Assembly (NCBI RefSeq): GCF_016593255.1 | Contig: NZ_AP023212.1 | Coordinates: forward strand, 1,414,001 to 1,478,000 | From: Hydrogenimonas urashimensis | GTDB lineage: Bacteria; Campylobacterota; Campylobacteria; Campylobacterales; Hydrogenimonadaceae | Length of the DNA stretch: 64,000 nt | Reading direction: 5' to 3' | Part shown: positions 31,328 through 41,578 of the stretch, in pieces | Layout: every line of letters begins with the position of its first letter | Position numbering within the stretch: the stretch's first letter is position 1 | Position numbers and translations under genes: made by a program | The notes under the pieces: generated by a model | What the model saw: only the letters and a program-made list of their open reading frames with translations | Told to the model about the DNA's origin: nothing | Database searches by the model: none

Positions 31328-33007
31328 ATGCGAAGCGACATTATCAAAAAAGGTTTTGAACGTGCACCGCACCGGAGTCTTCTTCGAGCGACCGGCCTCA
31401 AAGACGAAGATTTCGACAAGCCGTTTATCGGCGTGGCCAACAGTTATATCGACATCATTCCGGGACACTTCTTTCTTCAGGAGTATGGACGCATCGTCAA
31501 AGAGGCGATACGCGAAGCGGGTGGCGTGCCCTTCGAGTTCAACACCATCGGCGTGGATGACGGCATCGCGATGGGACACGACGGCATGCTCTACTCACTT
31601 CCCAGCCGCGAAATCATCGCCGACAGCATCGAGACGGTAATGAACGCCCACAAACTCGACGCACTCATCTGCATTCCCAACTGCGACAAGATCGTTCCGG
31701 GCATGGTCATGGGAGCCCTGCGGGTCAACGTGCCCACCATCTTCGTCTCCGGCGGCCCGATGAAAGCGGGCCACCTCAAAGACGGAACGGCGATCGACCT
31801 GGCGACGGCATTCGAAGCGGTCGGGCAGCGGGCCAAAGGGGAGATCACCGACGAACAGCTCTACGAAATCGAATGCGAAGCGTGCCCCAGCGGAGGCTCG
31901 TGCTCCGGCATGTTCACCGCCAACTCCATGAACACGCTGTGCGAAGCGATGGGCATCGCACTGCCTGGCAACGGAACCGTTTTGGCGATGAGCGAAGAGC
32001 GTCTGGAGATGGTACGCACGGCGGCCAAGCGGATCGTCGAAATGGCCAAGGCCGAAGGGCCAAACATCCGCGACATTCTGAATGAAAAAGCGGTCAACAA
32101 CGCGTTTGTCGTCGACATGGCCATGGGCGGAAGCACCAACACCGTACTGCACATGATGGCGATTGCCGAAGAGGCGGAGGTCGATTTCGATCTGGCTAAA
32201 ATCAACGAACTAAGCGACAGTGTCGCCAACATCGCCAAGATTTCACCGTCGTTATCGACCGTTCATATGGAGGACATCAACAACGCGGGCGGTGTCAGTG
32301 CGGTCATGAAAGAGATCAGCAAGCGGGGCGACGTTTTGAAACTCGACGCCATGACCGTGACGGGCGAGACGATCGGCGAGCGCATCGCCGACGCCGAAAT
32401 CAGGGACACTTCCATCATCCACCCCATCGACAACCCCTACTCTCAAGTCGGCGGTCTCTCCATCCTTTACGGCAACCTCGCCGAAGAGGGGGCCGTGGTC
32501 AAGAGTGCGGGCATCGCACCCCATATGCGCAAATTCCGCGGCACCGCGGTCTGTTTCGACAGCCAGCCCGAAGCGATCGAAGGGATCATGAAAGGCAAAG
32601 TGAAAGAAGGCGATGTCGTCGTCATCCGTTACGAAGGCCCCAAAGGGGGGCCGGGCATGCAGGAGATGCTGGCCCCGACCAGCCTGATCATGGGCATGGG
32701 GCTGGGTGACAAAGTGGCACTCATCACCGACGGGCGTTTCAGCGGCGCCACCCACGGCGCTTCGATCGGCCACGTAAGCCCGGAGGCGGCCGAGGGGGGC
32801 GTCATCGGCCTGCTTCGTGACGGCGACATCATCGAACTGGATGTAGATGCCCACATTCTCCGTGTGAACCTCAGCGACGAGGAGCTCGAAGCCCGCAGAA
32901 AAACGTGGCAGCCGAAGAAAAAGGAGATCGCCAGCAAGTGGCTCAAACGCTACAGCCTGTTGGTTTCCAACGCCGCCCACGGCGCCGTTTTGAAGACAGA
33001 GTGCTGA
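31328..33007 (+). CDS. ilvD: Dihydroxy-acid dehydratase IlvD
   Basis: A 559-residue IlvD/Edd enzyme that dehydrates dihydroxyisovalerate and dihydroxymethylvalerate in valine, leucine and isoleucine synthesis. Iron-sulfur and active-site motifs are PNCDKIVPG (Cys), [19 protein letters not shown] (Cys), GGSTNTVLH, and the C-terminal [12 protein letters not shown] and [10 protein letters not shown]. The start is the ATG after GGAAGGATATTC; a longer frame upstream overlaps the promoter. The gene converges on the glycosylation operon with 6 bp between the stops. Confidence 0.97.
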   Translation: MRSDIIKKGFERAPHRSLLRATGLKDEDFDKPFIGVANSYIDIIPGHFFLQEYGRIVKEAIREAGGVPFEFNTIGVDDGIAMGHDGMLYSLPSREIIADSIETVMNAHKLDALICIPNCDKIVPGMVMGALRVNVPTIFVSGGPMKAGHLKDGTAIDLATAFEAVGQRAKGEITDEQLYEIECEACPSGGSCSGMFTANSMNTLCEAMGIALPGNGTVLAMSEERLEMVRTAAKRIVEMAKAEGPNIRDILNEKAVNNAFVVDMAMGGSTNTVLHMMAIAEEAEVDFDLAKINELSDSVANIAKISPSLSTVHMEDINNAGGVSAVMKEISKRGDVLKLDAMTVTGETIGERIADAEIRDTSIIHPIDNPYSQVGGLSILYGNLAEEGAVVKSAGIAPHMRKFRGTAVCFDSQPEAIEGIMKGKVKEGDVVVIRYEGPKGGPGMQEMLAPTSLIMGMGLGDKVALITDGRFSGATHGASIGHVSPEAAEGGVIGLLRDGDIIELDVDAHILRVNLSDEELEARRKTWQPKKKEIASKWLKRYSLLVSNAAHGAVLKTEC

Positions 33008-33013
33008 CCGGAC

Positions 33014-34834
33014 TCAGGCGCTCTTCTCTCTTCCGTCCGGCTCCGCGCCCGGCTTCTTGAGCCGGTCGACCTCCCGCCGCATGAATTCGGGAACGATCCT
33101 CTTCAAAACCTCCGGTTTGTTGTCCGACTCAAGAAGTTCGTCGATATCGCGGTTGAGTTCGTCGATATCGTAATGGGTCGACTTGGCCACGTAGATCGAT
33201 TCATACCGCGTTTTGCACTCCGCTTCGTCGATCAACAGCTCTTCATAAAGCTTTTCGCCCGGGCGCAGCCCTGTAAACTCGATATCGATCTCGTCTTCCT
33301 TTCCGTACAGACGGATCATCTTTTTCGCCAGATCGACGATTTTGACCGGCTCGCCCATATCGAGAATGAAGAGCTCACCCCCTTTCGCCATGGCTGCCGC
33401 CTGCAGTACGAGCTGGCAGGCTTCGGGGATCAGCATGAAATAGCGGGTGATTTCCGGGTGTGTGACGGTGACGGGTCCTCCTTTTTGTATCTGTTCCCTG
33501 AATTTGGGCACGACGCTGCCGCTTGAGCCCAATACATTGCCGAAACGCACCGATACGATTTCGGTCTTTTCGGAAGGGACGTTCTGCGCATAAAGCTCCC
33601 CGACCCGCTTCGTCGCGCCCATGACATTGGTAGGGCGGACCGCTTTGTCGCTCGATATGTTGACGACTTTTTCCACTTCGTACCGGATCGAGAGGTCGAT
33701 GACGTTTTTGACACCCAGAATGTTGTTTTCAACCGCCATTTCGACATTCTCTTCGCACAGGGGAACATGTTTGTAGGCGGCCGCGTGCAGAACGATCTGG
33801 GGGCGGTACTTGGCAAATAGCTGCGCCAGTCTCTTGCGATCGAGTACCGAAACCAGTTTTGCCACCGATCGCGACGGATCCATCTGTTCGGCGATCTGGT
33901 AGAGGTTGTACTCGGAGTTGTCAACCATGACAAGTCGCGCGGCACCGAATTTGAGTACCTGCCGGCATATTTCACTGCCGATGCTGCCGCCAGCACCCGT
34001 GACCAGTATCGTTTTGCCCTTTACAAACTTTTCGATCGCTTTCGTATCGAGGTCTTTTGGCTGCCGGGCCAGCAGGTCTTCGATGGCGATGTCTTTGAGC
34101 TGCTCGTTGCGATCGGCAAGCAGAGAGACCATTTTCAGTTCCCGGACACCCAGGGCATCGAGTTTTTCGACAAGTTCATCGAGCTCTTTGGGTTCGAACC
34201 GCTGTGCGATCAGCGCGGCCTTCGCCTCTTCCTTCTCGATGACCTCCGCCAGCCGGTCCATGCCGTAGACTTTGACATTCTCCACATAGGTGCCGGACAT
34301 GGTGCCCTGCGTGTCGATGACTGCAGCGGGGTAGTAGGGAATCTCCCCGGAGAGCGCGCTTTTGATGATCTGGGATGTACGGGGTGTTACGCCGACAATC
34401 AGACACTTTTTCTTCTCCCTGTCGCCGGCCGATTCGATGACAAGCCGCTTCGAGATGCGCAACCCTCCGAGCACCATCATCGAAAGAACGAAATCGATGG
34501 CGATGGCGCTTCGGGGCATCGGTATGAACCACTCCCTGGCAGCGAGGAAGAGTGCGACGAAGGCGGTATAGGCCGCCACATGGCCGTAAAAGAGCCGCTT
34601 GAAATCCTGCAGGCCGAAAAAGCGCCAGGAGCTGAAATAGATACGAAAAAAGAAAAAGGCGGCGATTTTAAAAAGGACCAATACGCTGTAAATTCGCCAG
34701 AAGTTGTCGAGAAAGTGGGAGGGTATCGCGAAGTTGAACCGGAGCGCATAGGCCAGGTAGAGCGTGGCCGCACTCAAAAAAAGATCGCTCAACACAAAGA
34801 AAAGGATCCTTTTTCCGAATGTGGGTTTCATCAT
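33014..34834 (-). CDS. pglF: PglF-type UDP-N-acetylglucosamine 4,6-dehydratase
   Basis: A 606-residue membrane-anchored nucleotide-sugar dehydratase. Four hydrophobic helices (residues ~10-130) precede a CoA-binding-like region and the catalytic Rossmann domain, with GAGGSIGSEICRQVL (NAD site, ~285), NISSDKAVRPTNVMGATKR (the Tyr of the usual YxxxK is Met, as in PglF), SVRFGNVLGSSGSV and GEPVKIVDLAKKMI. It makes the 4-keto-6-deoxy intermediate for diNAc-bacillosamine-type sugars. It overlaps the aminotransferase gene by 4 nt and is the last gene of the glycan operon. Confidence 0.93.
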   Translation of the reverse strand: MMKPTFGKRILFFVLSDLFLSAATLYLAYALRFNFAIPSHFLDNFWRIYSVLVLFKIAAFFFFRIYFSSWRFFGLQDFKRLFYGHVAAYTAFVALFLAAREWFIPMPRSAIAIDFVLSMMVLGGLRISKRLVIESAGDREKKKCLIVGVTPRTSQIIKSALSGEIPYYPAAVIDTQGTMSGTYVENVKVYGMDRLAEVIEKEEAKAALIAQRFEPKELDELVEKLDALGVRELKMVSLLADRNEQLKDIAIEDLLARQPKDLDTKAIEKFVKGKTILVTGAGGSIGSEICRQVLKFGAARLVMVDNSEYNLYQIAEQMDPSRSVAKLVSVLDRKRLAQLFAKYRPQIVLHAAAYKHVPLCEENVEMAVENNILGVKNVIDLSIRYEVEKVVNISSDKAVRPTNVMGATKRVGELYAQNVPSEKTEIVSVRFGNVLGSSGSVVPKFREQIQKGGPVTVTHPEITRYFMLIPEACQLVLQAAAMAKGGELFILDMGEPVKIVDLAKKMIRLYGKEDEIDIEFTGLRPGEKLYEELLIDEAECKTRYESIYVAKSTHYDIDELNRDIDELLESDNKPEVLKRIVPEFMRREVDRLKKPGAEPDGREKSA

Positions 34835-35925
34835 AGGGCTCTCCGGACAATCGATGTGATTTTTTCAATATCCTCTTTTCGCAACGCCGTGCCGCTGGGC
34901 AGGCACAGGCCTTTCGCGAAAAGCCTTTCGCTCACCATGCCGCCGTATACGGGGGCATTTTTAAATAGAGGCTGCATGTGCATCGGCTTCCAGAGGGGTC
35001 TGGACTCGATGCTCTCCTGCGCAAGCGCCCGGATGATCTTCATGGGATCGGCCGACGCGAATGTCAGGGTGGTGAGCCAGCGGTTGCCGCGGGAACCTTC
35101 GACTTCCGGCATCCACGCGATCTCTTCGATATCTCCCAAAAGCTCTCTGTACCATCCGAAAATCTCCCGTCTTTTTGCGATCCTTTCGGGCAGTACCTCC
35201 ATCTGCCCCACCCCGATGGCCGCCAGCACGTTGCTCATGCGATAGTTGTAGCCCAATTCGGTATGTTCGTACCACAACGTCTCCTCGCGCGCCTGGGTGG
35301 AGAGCTTTTTCGCTCGGGCGATATCCTCTTTGCCCTGCCCTACCAGCATCCCCCCGCCGCTTGTCGTGATGATTTTGTTCCCGTTGAAGGAATAGATGCC
35401 GAATCGCCCGTAGGTGCCGGTATGTCTTCCCCTGTAGAGGGCACCGAGACTCTCCGCGGCATCTTCGATCAGCACAACCCCCTCGTTCTCGCAAATAGCT
35501 GCGATTTCGGCGATTTTCGCCGATTGGCCGTAGAGGTGGGTGACGATCAGGGCTTTGGGTTTTTGTTTCTCTATCGCCTCTGCCAGCAGGTGGGGGTCGA
35601 GATTCCAGCTTTCATCCGAATCGATAAAGACCGGCTCGGCTCCCTGGTAGAGTATGGGCGCCACCGAACCGATGAAAGTGAAAGTGGAGGCGAGAACTTT
35701 GTCGCCCCGCCCCACTCCGGCGACACGCAGTGCCAGATGGATGGCGGCCGTTCCGGAGCTGAGCGCGAGGGCATGTTTCGCGCCGGTGTATGCGGCGACC
35801 GACGCTTCGAAACGGTCGATGAACGCACCGATGGGGGCGATATAGTTGCTTTCGAAAACCTCTTTGACATACCGAAGTTCGCTGCCGCCCATATGGGGAG
35901 GTGAGAGAAAAATCTTTTCGGCCAT
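34831..35925 (-). CDS. DegT/DnrJ/EryC1 aminotransferase (PglE-like)
   Basis: A 364-residue PLP-dependent sugar aminotransferase. Motifs are LSPPHMGGSELRYVKEVFES at the N-terminus, ALSSGTAAIHLALR, IEDAAESLGALYRG and the Lys segment SFNGNKIITTSGGGM that forms the PLP Schiff base, then YNYRMSNVLAAIGVGQ. It would aminate the 4-keto sugar produced by the neighbouring PglF-type dehydratase, as PglE does. No PglD-type acetyltransferase gene is found in this locus. Overlap with pglF on one side, adjacency to the PGT gene on the other. Confidence 0.9.
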   Translation of the reverse strand: MAEKIFLSPPHMGGSELRYVKEVFESNYIAPIGAFIDRFEASVAAYTGAKHALALSSGTAAIHLALRVAGVGRGDKVLASTFTFIGSVAPILYQGAEPVFIDSDESWNLDPHLLAEAIEKQKPKALIVTHLYGQSAKIAEIAAICENEGVVLIEDAAESLGALYRGRHTGTYGRFGIYSFNGNKIITTSGGGMLVGQGKEDIARAKKLSTQAREETLWYEHTELGYNYRMSNVLAAIGVGQMEVLPERIAKRREIFGWYRELLGDIEEIAWMPEVEGSRGNRWLTTLTFASADPMKIIRALAQESIESRPLWKPMHMQPLFKNAPVYGGMVSERLFAKGLCLPSGTALRKEDIEKITSIVRRAL

Positions 35926-36525
35926 CTATGCGCCCCCGATCGTTTTGATGATGATTTTGATATCTTCCGCCAGACTCCAGTTTCGGATGTACTCTTTGTT
36001 GATCCTGACTTTGTCGGGCCATATCACTTCGCGGTTGTAGCGTTCCGGATCGTGCCTGCCGGCGAGTATCTCCTCTTCGTCCCGGTATTTGAGCGTGGCA
36101 GGACCCGTAATGCCCGGACGTACCGAAAGAACGATTCTGTCATCGCCCTCCAGCCTGTCCGCAAATCCCGGTACGTCGGGCCGGGGCCCCACAAAACTCA
36201 TATCTCCCAGGAGGATATTCCAAAGTTGGGGAAGCTCGTCGATCTTCGTTTTCCTGAAAAAACGGCCGCTTTTTGTGATGCGGACATCCGTCGATGTCGT
36301 GACATTCGTCGCAATGCCCCGGACCGGTTTCATCGTCTTGATCTTCACGACACGGAAAAGCCGCCCGTTTCTGCCGACACGGGTTTGAAAAAAGAATCCG
36401 TTGCTTCGCGTCTCCACGGAGGCCACGACCCATGCCGCCGCGATGAGCGGCCAAAGCAGCACCAGTCCCGCCGCCGCAAGCGCAATGTCGAAAGTCCGCT
36501 TGATGACCTCATCGGACGGTTTCAT
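35926..36525 (-). CDS. Phosphoglycosyltransferase, PglC/WbaP family
   Basis: A 199-residue monotopic enzyme that transfers the first sugar-phosphate from UDP-sugar to undecaprenyl phosphate. KRTFDIALAAAGLVLLWPLIAAA is the re-entrant membrane helix (split here as KRTFDIALAA and GLVLLWPLIA), and FFFQTRVGRNGRLF, then KTKIDELPQLWNIL with the Asp-Glu catalytic dyad, then GDMSFVGPRPDVP are diagnostic. The start is set by the ATGA overlap with the pglB stop. In C. jejuni this enzyme acts on UDP-diNAc-bacillosamine; here the substrate is inferred. Confidence 0.9.
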   Translation of the reverse strand: MKPSDEVIKRTFDIALAAAGLVLLWPLIAAAWVVASVETRSNGFFFQTRVGRNGRLFRVVKIKTMKPVRGIATNVTTSTDVRITKSGRFFRKTKIDELPQLWNILLGDMSFVGPRPDVPGFADRLEGDDRIVLSVRPGITGPATLKYRDEEEILAGRHDPERYNREVIWPDKVRINKEYIRNWSLAEDIKIIIKTIGGA

Positions 36526-38630
36526 AGCCTGATTCTGTAAACCTTCGCCCACGGTGAGTCCTCAACCAGCTCGAAAAGCTCGGGGTCGTAACGGCCCAGG
36601 ACAAACAGCTGCACGAACAGGGAGTTGAACATCTTTTCATCAAGCAGCAGAAAACTCCCGTAGCTTTTCATGAAAATCAGCGATAGATCGGCATCGGCAT
36701 GGACGGTCTGGACATTTGCATGCGTTTTGCCCCGATTGTCGATCACTGTCGTCGCAAAACGGTGCAGCGGCATCTCCTGACGTCCAAGATGCAGAACGCC
36801 CCGGCGTTTGTCGAGCTTCACACCGCCGCCCAGGATCAATTCATCGGGAGTGTCCCGGAAATTGGTAATCTTGTAAAAGATGGGCCGCCGATGCTGCCTT
36901 CCCGTTTTCAGATCGAGATTGCTAAAAAGGGTCACTGTCGGGAAGATGTCTGTCATACGATAGGGAAGATAGAGATAGATCTCGCGGCTTTTCGCCGGCA
37001 GCTTCACCGACTCCTCTTCGGCGAGCTGCCTGAGATAACGTTCGGGATCGATCGGCGTGGACCCTTTCTGCGCAAAGAGCGTATCGGCGACAACCTTGTA
37101 GCCCGAAGAGACATAGGTTTCGACGGCGATACGGCTCAGCCTCGCCGCTTCGAGTTGTGACGATGTCGCCAGTATTTCGGAAACGATAAAGTTGTCATGA
37201 TCGTGTTTTCCGCCGTCTATGAGCGTGTTCTTGTCGGCATAATACCAGATGGGGTAACCGTAGTCCCACCATGTCACGACATAGTCCCTGTCGTCACCCA
37301 TCTTTTTCAGACGGTCAAGAACCCGGACTTCGTCGGCATTGAAAACAGTGGGCACCTTGTAGCTTTGGATATGGATGATATTGGGCCAGAGCGCCAGAAA
37401 CGTCAACGCCCCTATCGCAAAAAGCCGCAACCGGCTGTTTTGCATGAAAGAGGTCGCGACAAAAACAAGGTAGACAAGGCTCAGCGCCGCCACCGGCACG
37501 GCGTAGACGGTAAATCGCAATCCTCCCCACAACGAGAAGACCCCGATGCCGATGAGCGGAAGCGCCAGTATGAAGGAGCGGTGCCTGAAAACCAGCAGCA
37601 GATAGCCCAGCAGTGCCGCAAAAAGACCCGGCACCGAGCCGCTGATACGTTTGGCCATCAGTTCGAAAGGAATTTTGCCCGCCTCCCTCACCGTGGCATT
37701 GACCTGGAAAAAGTGCAGCCCACCGCTTTCGGTGCCCCGGACGGCATAACTCGCTATCTTGTGCCATATAAGAGGGAAAACATCGCCCAGCCATAAAAAG
37801 AGCAGCACAGCCACCGCCGCGACCAGTTTTTCATGCAGGGGCCCAAGAAGATCGCGCTTGAAAACAATGGCGGCAATCGCCACCGCCGCCACTTTGAGAG
37901 GCCAGTAAAAGGGCATCAGAGCCAATGCGACAATGGCGGCGGCCTGGTAGGTAAAACGCTCTTTTCTGTGAAAAACGACCATGTAAAGCATGAACATGAG
38001 GCCCATGGCATAGACAATCGAGAGTCCCATGTCATAAAGAAAAGGGTATAGAACGATCATCGCCGCCGCAAGAAGCAGATGGAGATAGTCCTCTTTTTCG
38101 ATGGCACCGATGAGAAAGTAGAGGATGAACATGGGCGCCATGGCCGAGAACATATCGGTGTCGTAATAGCCCACCATCGTCCGGTTGTAATAGCTCCACG
38201 CAATGGCCCCCAGCAGCGCGGCGAAGAAGCCCATGAGCGTCGAATGGTAGAGACGGCCGATCAGGATGATGGGTACGACCACGAGGCTCGAAATGACCGC
38301 CGGCATGTAGAGGATCACCGTATCAAGAGAAAAGGGCAAAAGCTTGGCAGCCAGGTAGGTGAAAAAGACGGTGGCGGTATAGAAAATATCGGGGACCCGG
38401 GGATTGTGCTGAAGAGTGCCGAAAAGCTCTTTTTGAACACCCGAAGCGAAAAAATAGCCGTCATTGGTGTTGATCATGATTTCGCCGTTCCAAAAAAATT
38501 CGGGATGGCCGGCCGCCCAGTGCGCCCAGATCAGCCGCAGTGCGATACCAAAAAGGTAGGCAAATGCCATCAGCCAAAGCATCTGGCCGACGGAGAGTTC
38601 CTCTACTCTTTTATCTTCGAAAAATTTCAT
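36522..38630 (-). CDS. pglB: STT3-family oligosaccharyltransferase PglB
   Basis: A 702-residue integral membrane enzyme that moves lipid-linked oligosaccharide onto Asn in D/E-x-N-x-S/T sites in the periplasm. The first external loop carries the metal-binding INTNDGYFFASG (Asp57). About thirteen hydrophobic helices follow up to residue ~430. The soluble domain begins with VVTWWDYGYPIWYYADK, containing the WWDYG acceptor-binding motif, and later LILGGGVKLDKRRGVLHLG. The start at 38630 is the ATG in an overlap (CGATGA) with the upstream glycosyltransferase stop. Length fits Campylobacterota PglB. Confidence 0.95.
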   Translation of the reverse strand: MKFFEDKRVEELSVGQMLWLMAFAYLFGIALRLIWAHWAAGHPEFFWNGEIMINTNDGYFFASGVQKELFGTLQHNPRVPDIFYTATVFFTYLAAKLLPFSLDTVILYMPAVISSLVVVPIILIGRLYHSTLMGFFAALLGAIAWSYYNRTMVGYYDTDMFSAMAPMFILYFLIGAIEKEDYLHLLLAAAMIVLYPFLYDMGLSIVYAMGLMFMLYMVVFHRKERFTYQAAAIVALALMPFYWPLKVAAVAIAAIVFKRDLLGPLHEKLVAAVAVLLFLWLGDVFPLIWHKIASYAVRGTESGGLHFFQVNATVREAGKIPFELMAKRISGSVPGLFAALLGYLLLVFRHRSFILALPLIGIGVFSLWGGLRFTVYAVPVAALSLVYLVFVATSFMQNSRLRLFAIGALTFLALWPNIIHIQSYKVPTVFNADEVRVLDRLKKMGDDRDYVVTWWDYGYPIWYYADKNTLIDGGKHDHDNFIVSEILATSSQLEAARLSRIAVETYVSSGYKVVADTLFAQKGSTPIDPERYLRQLAEEESVKLPAKSREIYLYLPYRMTDIFPTVTLFSNLDLKTGRQHRRPIFYKITNFRDTPDELILGGGVKLDKRRGVLHLGRQEMPLHRFATTVIDNRGKTHANVQTVHADADLSLIFMKSYGSFLLLDEKMFNSLFVQLFVLGRYDPELFELVEDSPWAKVYRIRL

Positions 38631-39442
38631 CGCAACCTCTTGTAGAGAATTTTTTTCAGCCATCCCGGTGCAACATTGACTCCAAAGAGTGCCAGGGCGT
38701 AAAAATATGCATCAAAATTATATCCTAAAGTCCGTATGACGAGCAGGCGGTCTTTCAAGTCGCTCCACGCCTTTTTCAGACCTCCCCGACGCCCGAAAAA
38801 GGAAGATGTCACCCGGACTCTGACCACAATGTCCGGTATATTGGCGAAACGGCAGCCGTTACGGAACCCTTCCATCCACATGAGCGTATCTTCGTTTGTC
38901 GGAGATTGCGTGGGGTAGTATCCCGCCTTTTCGAAAAAAGTACGGCGAAAGAAAGCCGTGACATGCGCCAGAGGTACGCGCTTTTTGAAAAACCGGAACA
39001 TCGCTTCATGGCTCAAGGGATAGCGGACAATCTTTCTGTAATCTCCGTCATCGGAAAACTCTTCGATCGCTCCGCCGACCACATCGACATCGGGATGGGC
39101 CTGCATGAAATCGTACTGCTTTCTGATGCGGTCCGGCATGCTGATGTCGTCGGCATCCATGCGGGCGATGTACGCATAGTCCTGTTTCAGCACCACGTGA
39201 AGAAGATCGTTCAAACTGTCTGCGAGTCCCAGGTTTTCTTTTCGTTTTCCAAGATACTTTATTCTTCTGTTTCGCAACTCTTCATCCAGCCATTTTTCCA
39301 TTGCATCGGATACAGGGCCGTCGATTTGAATAAAAATATCCAGACGATACGACTGGCAATAGAGACTTTCAAGCGCTTCTTTTACTTTCTTTGGATTGTC
39401 TCCGCTATAAAGGCTCATAATCACGGCTGTCTTTTTTTCCAT
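38627..39442 (-). CDS. Glycosyltransferase family 2
   Basis: A 271-residue GT-A fold glycosyltransferase. TAVIMSLYSGDNPKKVKEAL begins the nucleotide-binding domain, IARMDADDISMPDR holds the metal-binding DxD, and SPTNEDTLMWMEG is the usual catalytic Glu-Asp segment (ED motif). A hydrophobic C-terminus (YFYALALFGVNVAPGWLKK) suggests membrane association. GAGG lies just before the chosen ATG; an in-frame ATG 18 nt earlier overlaps licD further. It likely adds one sugar to the lipid-linked glycan. Confidence 0.88.
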   Translation of the reverse strand: MEKKTAVIMSLYSGDNPKKVKEALESLYCQSYRLDIFIQIDGPVSDAMEKWLDEELRNRRIKYLGKRKENLGLADSLNDLLHVVLKQDYAYIARMDADDISMPDRIRKQYDFMQAHPDVDVVGGAIEEFSDDGDYRKIVRYPLSHEAMFRFFKKRVPLAHVTAFFRRTFFEKAGYYPTQSPTNEDTLMWMEGFRNGCRFANIPDIVVRVRVTSSFFGRRGGLKKAWSDLKDRLLVIRTLGYNFDAYFYALALFGVNVAPGWLKKILYKRLR

Positions 39443-40191
39443 TCTTCCTCTTTGGGACATGGGGTATGGGGATAAATTTTGATACTGTGCGCTTTCCTCT
39501 TTTCTACAGGAGGCAGCGTCATAAAATCAGGGCCGAAAATCTTTTCCAACACATAGTCGGTATCGCCAGGAGCGGGATACTCTCCTCCCTCGAAGGAGAT
39601 CTGCCGTAAAGGAAACAGATGCTTTTTCCCATAAGGTTTGAACCAATGCAGACTCTCTCCTCCCGCAACGACTGTCTCCCCCTCATTTTGGCAGAACTGC
39701 TCCAGCAGTCGAATGCCCATTCGTGCCGCCCAATCGACATGCATATATCGGTTGGAAAAAATTTTGGTGACAAAGAGAATCTTTTTGTAAAGCTCCACCT
39801 TGCGGGTTTCTACAAAGCATACCGGAAAGATATCGATAAAGATACCCTGATGGTAGGGAACTTCCCGTCCTGCTTCCTCCACTTCGACAAGCCAGCTGCC
39901 CCTGTGACGCAGCTTGATATAGTGGTTGGGGACCCCAGGATCTGTACGCTTGTGCTGAAGAAAAATCGTTTCGGGCAGCTCTTTTCCAGCCACTTGCATA
40001 AACTTTTTGTAATCCCCCAAAGGCATGCTGACATCAAGATCATCGTCCCAGGGAATAAAACCTCCGTGACGTCGGGCACCAAGAAGTGTTCCAAAATCGA
40101 GCCAATAGGTCAATTTATGCCTGCGACATACCCTGTCGAAAGCTTTCAAAAGCTCCAGCATCGTTCGCTGGGCTTTTTGTACGTTATCCAT
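39421..40191 (-). CDS. LicD-family phosphotransferase (1)
   Basis: A 256-residue LicD/fukutin-type protein. LLKAFDRVCRRHKLTYWLDF, then GTLLGARRHGGFIPWDDDLD, is the signature of enzymes that move a phospho-alcohol (phosphocholine or phosphoribitol) from a CDP donor to a sugar. FIDIFPVCFVE follows. The start overlaps the end of the CDP-ribitol synthase gene (AATGGATAA), so the two are coupled, which points to phosphoribitol as the group transferred. A second LicD gene lies four genes upstream. Confidence 0.88.
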   Translation of the reverse strand: MDNVQKAQRTMLELLKAFDRVCRRHKLTYWLDFGTLLGARRHGGFIPWDDDLDVSMPLGDYKKFMQVAGKELPETIFLQHKRTDPGVPNHYIKLRHRGSWLVEVEEAGREVPYHQGIFIDIFPVCFVETRKVELYKKILFVTKIFSNRYMHVDWAARMGIRLLEQFCQNEGETVVAGGESLHWFKPYGKKHLFPLRQISFEGGEYPAPGDTDYVLEKIFGPDFMTLPPVEKRKAHSIKIYPHTPCPKEEEWKKRQP

Positions 40192-41560
40192 TTTCAAGAT
40201 TGGCAAGCCTTACATCGATCACCTGACCGGTCGCATCGAGCAATAAAGACTGAAGGGATACTCGGGCGACATCGGTGGGTTGAAGAAGTGTCTTCTCATC
40301 CTCTTTTCCGAATGTCCGACGGCGCATGGGAGTGGCCGTTCTTTCAGGGTTGATACAGTTGACCGTCACGCCGAAAGGTTCCCATTCACTTGCAATAGCC
40401 TGTACGAAATTCACAATCGCCGCTTTTGTCGAAGAGTAGATACTGTACATGGCTCGCCCGCGTGTGTAGGAACTCGAAGTAAAAAGCAGTAAAGCGCCTT
40501 TTGTCTCTTTCAGGTAGCGAAAAGACTCTTTTGCCACATTGACGCTTCCCAGATAATTGACACGAATCTCCTCCTCAATCCGGGAATAATCCATATGGTT
40601 GAGAGGCTCTTTGTGCAGAAGTCCCGCCGTATTAATGACATAATCGATTGCGCCCTTTTTTTCATAGACGCTCCGTAACGCTTCGGCAACACTCTTGGGG
40701 TCGGAGACATCCACTTTTCCTTTTTGACGACTGAAACCGTGAACATGAGCTCCATTTGCTTCGGCAAGCTCGACAATACTCTGCCCAATTCCATAGCTGG
40801 CTCCGAAAACGACGATGCTTTTTCCTTCCAATCTTTTGAGAAGAGATGGATCGTTGTCGAGATTTTGGATACTTTTGAGTTGGAAAAGTTTGTCCAAAAG
40901 ATAAAAATCTTCCTTGTAAGTCAATTTCATGTTAGCCTCTTCGCCCGCTACGACATAAATTTTCTCTTCGGGTAGATATCGTTTGACGACACCACAATCG
41001 TCTGTTACCTTGAATGCGGAATCCTGCAGTGCAAAATCATAGGCCTTTTTGATAGTCTCCCTCCTGAACCCCTGAGGAGTCTGTCCCCTATAAAGTCGGC
41101 TGCGGTCTGGAATGTTGACGATGCGGTCATTTTCTACTTCGATGATGGTATCGGCAGCCGGGATCGCCACATCTACGGCATTGTATCGGTTCAACGCCTC
41201 CACCACATCTTTGATAATCCGGTCGCTTACCAGCGGCCTGACTGCATCGTGGAAAATGAGATGTAAATCTTCATCATAAGCTTCGATTGCCGTTAGAGAG
41301 GATTCATAACGCTCTTTTCCCCCCTGAAGAATTTTCTTGACTTTGTCATAGCTGTTGTGGTTGACAATCTCTTCAATCAAAGTAAGAAAATCAGCATGGG
41401 AAACGATGGCTATTTCATCAATCAGAGGGTGTTTCTGAAATCTTTCTATGGTATGTTCAATGACAAGTTTTCCTGCAATTTTCATAAATTGCTTCGGTTT
41501 TTCGTATCCGGCCCTCGTACCACTTCCACCTGCTAAAATCACAGCCACATTTTTTCTCAT
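40184..41560 (-). CDS. Bifunctional ribulose-5-phosphate reductase / CDP-ribitol pyrophosphorylase
   Basis: A 458-residue fusion. Residues 1-235 form an IspD/TarI-like cytidylyltransferase (VILAGGSGTRAGYEKPKQF, then FHDAVRPLVS and YRGQTPQGFRRE). Residues 240-458 form a short-chain dehydrogenase (VVFGASYGIGQSIVE, INTAGLL, SSSYTRGRAMYSIYSSTKAA with Tyr-x-x-x-Lys). The same fusion in Haemophilus influenzae Acs1/Bcs1 reduces ribulose-5-phosphate and makes CDP-ribitol. The ATG at 41560 has AAGG 6 nt upstream. Function is inferred from architecture and the LicD neighbours. Confidence 0.88.
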   Translation of the reverse strand: MRKNVAVILAGGSGTRAGYEKPKQFMKIAGKLVIEHTIERFQKHPLIDEIAIVSHADFLTLIEEIVNHNSYDKVKKILQGGKERYESSLTAIEAYDEDLHLIFHDAVRPLVSDRIIKDVVEALNRYNAVDVAIPAADTIIEVENDRIVNIPDRSRLYRGQTPQGFRRETIKKAYDFALQDSAFKVTDDCGVVKRYLPEEKIYVVAGEEANMKLTYKEDFYLLDKLFQLKSIQNLDNDPSLLKRLEGKSIVVFGASYGIGQSIVELAEANGAHVHGFSRQKGKVDVSDPKSVAEALRSVYEKKGAIDYVINTAGLLHKEPLNHMDYSRIEEEIRVNYLGSVNVAKESFRYLKETKGALLLFTSSSYTRGRAMYSIYSSTKAAIVNFVQAIASEWEPFGVTVNCINPERTATPMRRRTFGKEDEKTLLQPTDVARVSLQSLLLDATGQVIDVRLANLENG

Positions 41561-41578
41561 TGCCAACCTTTTGATGTT

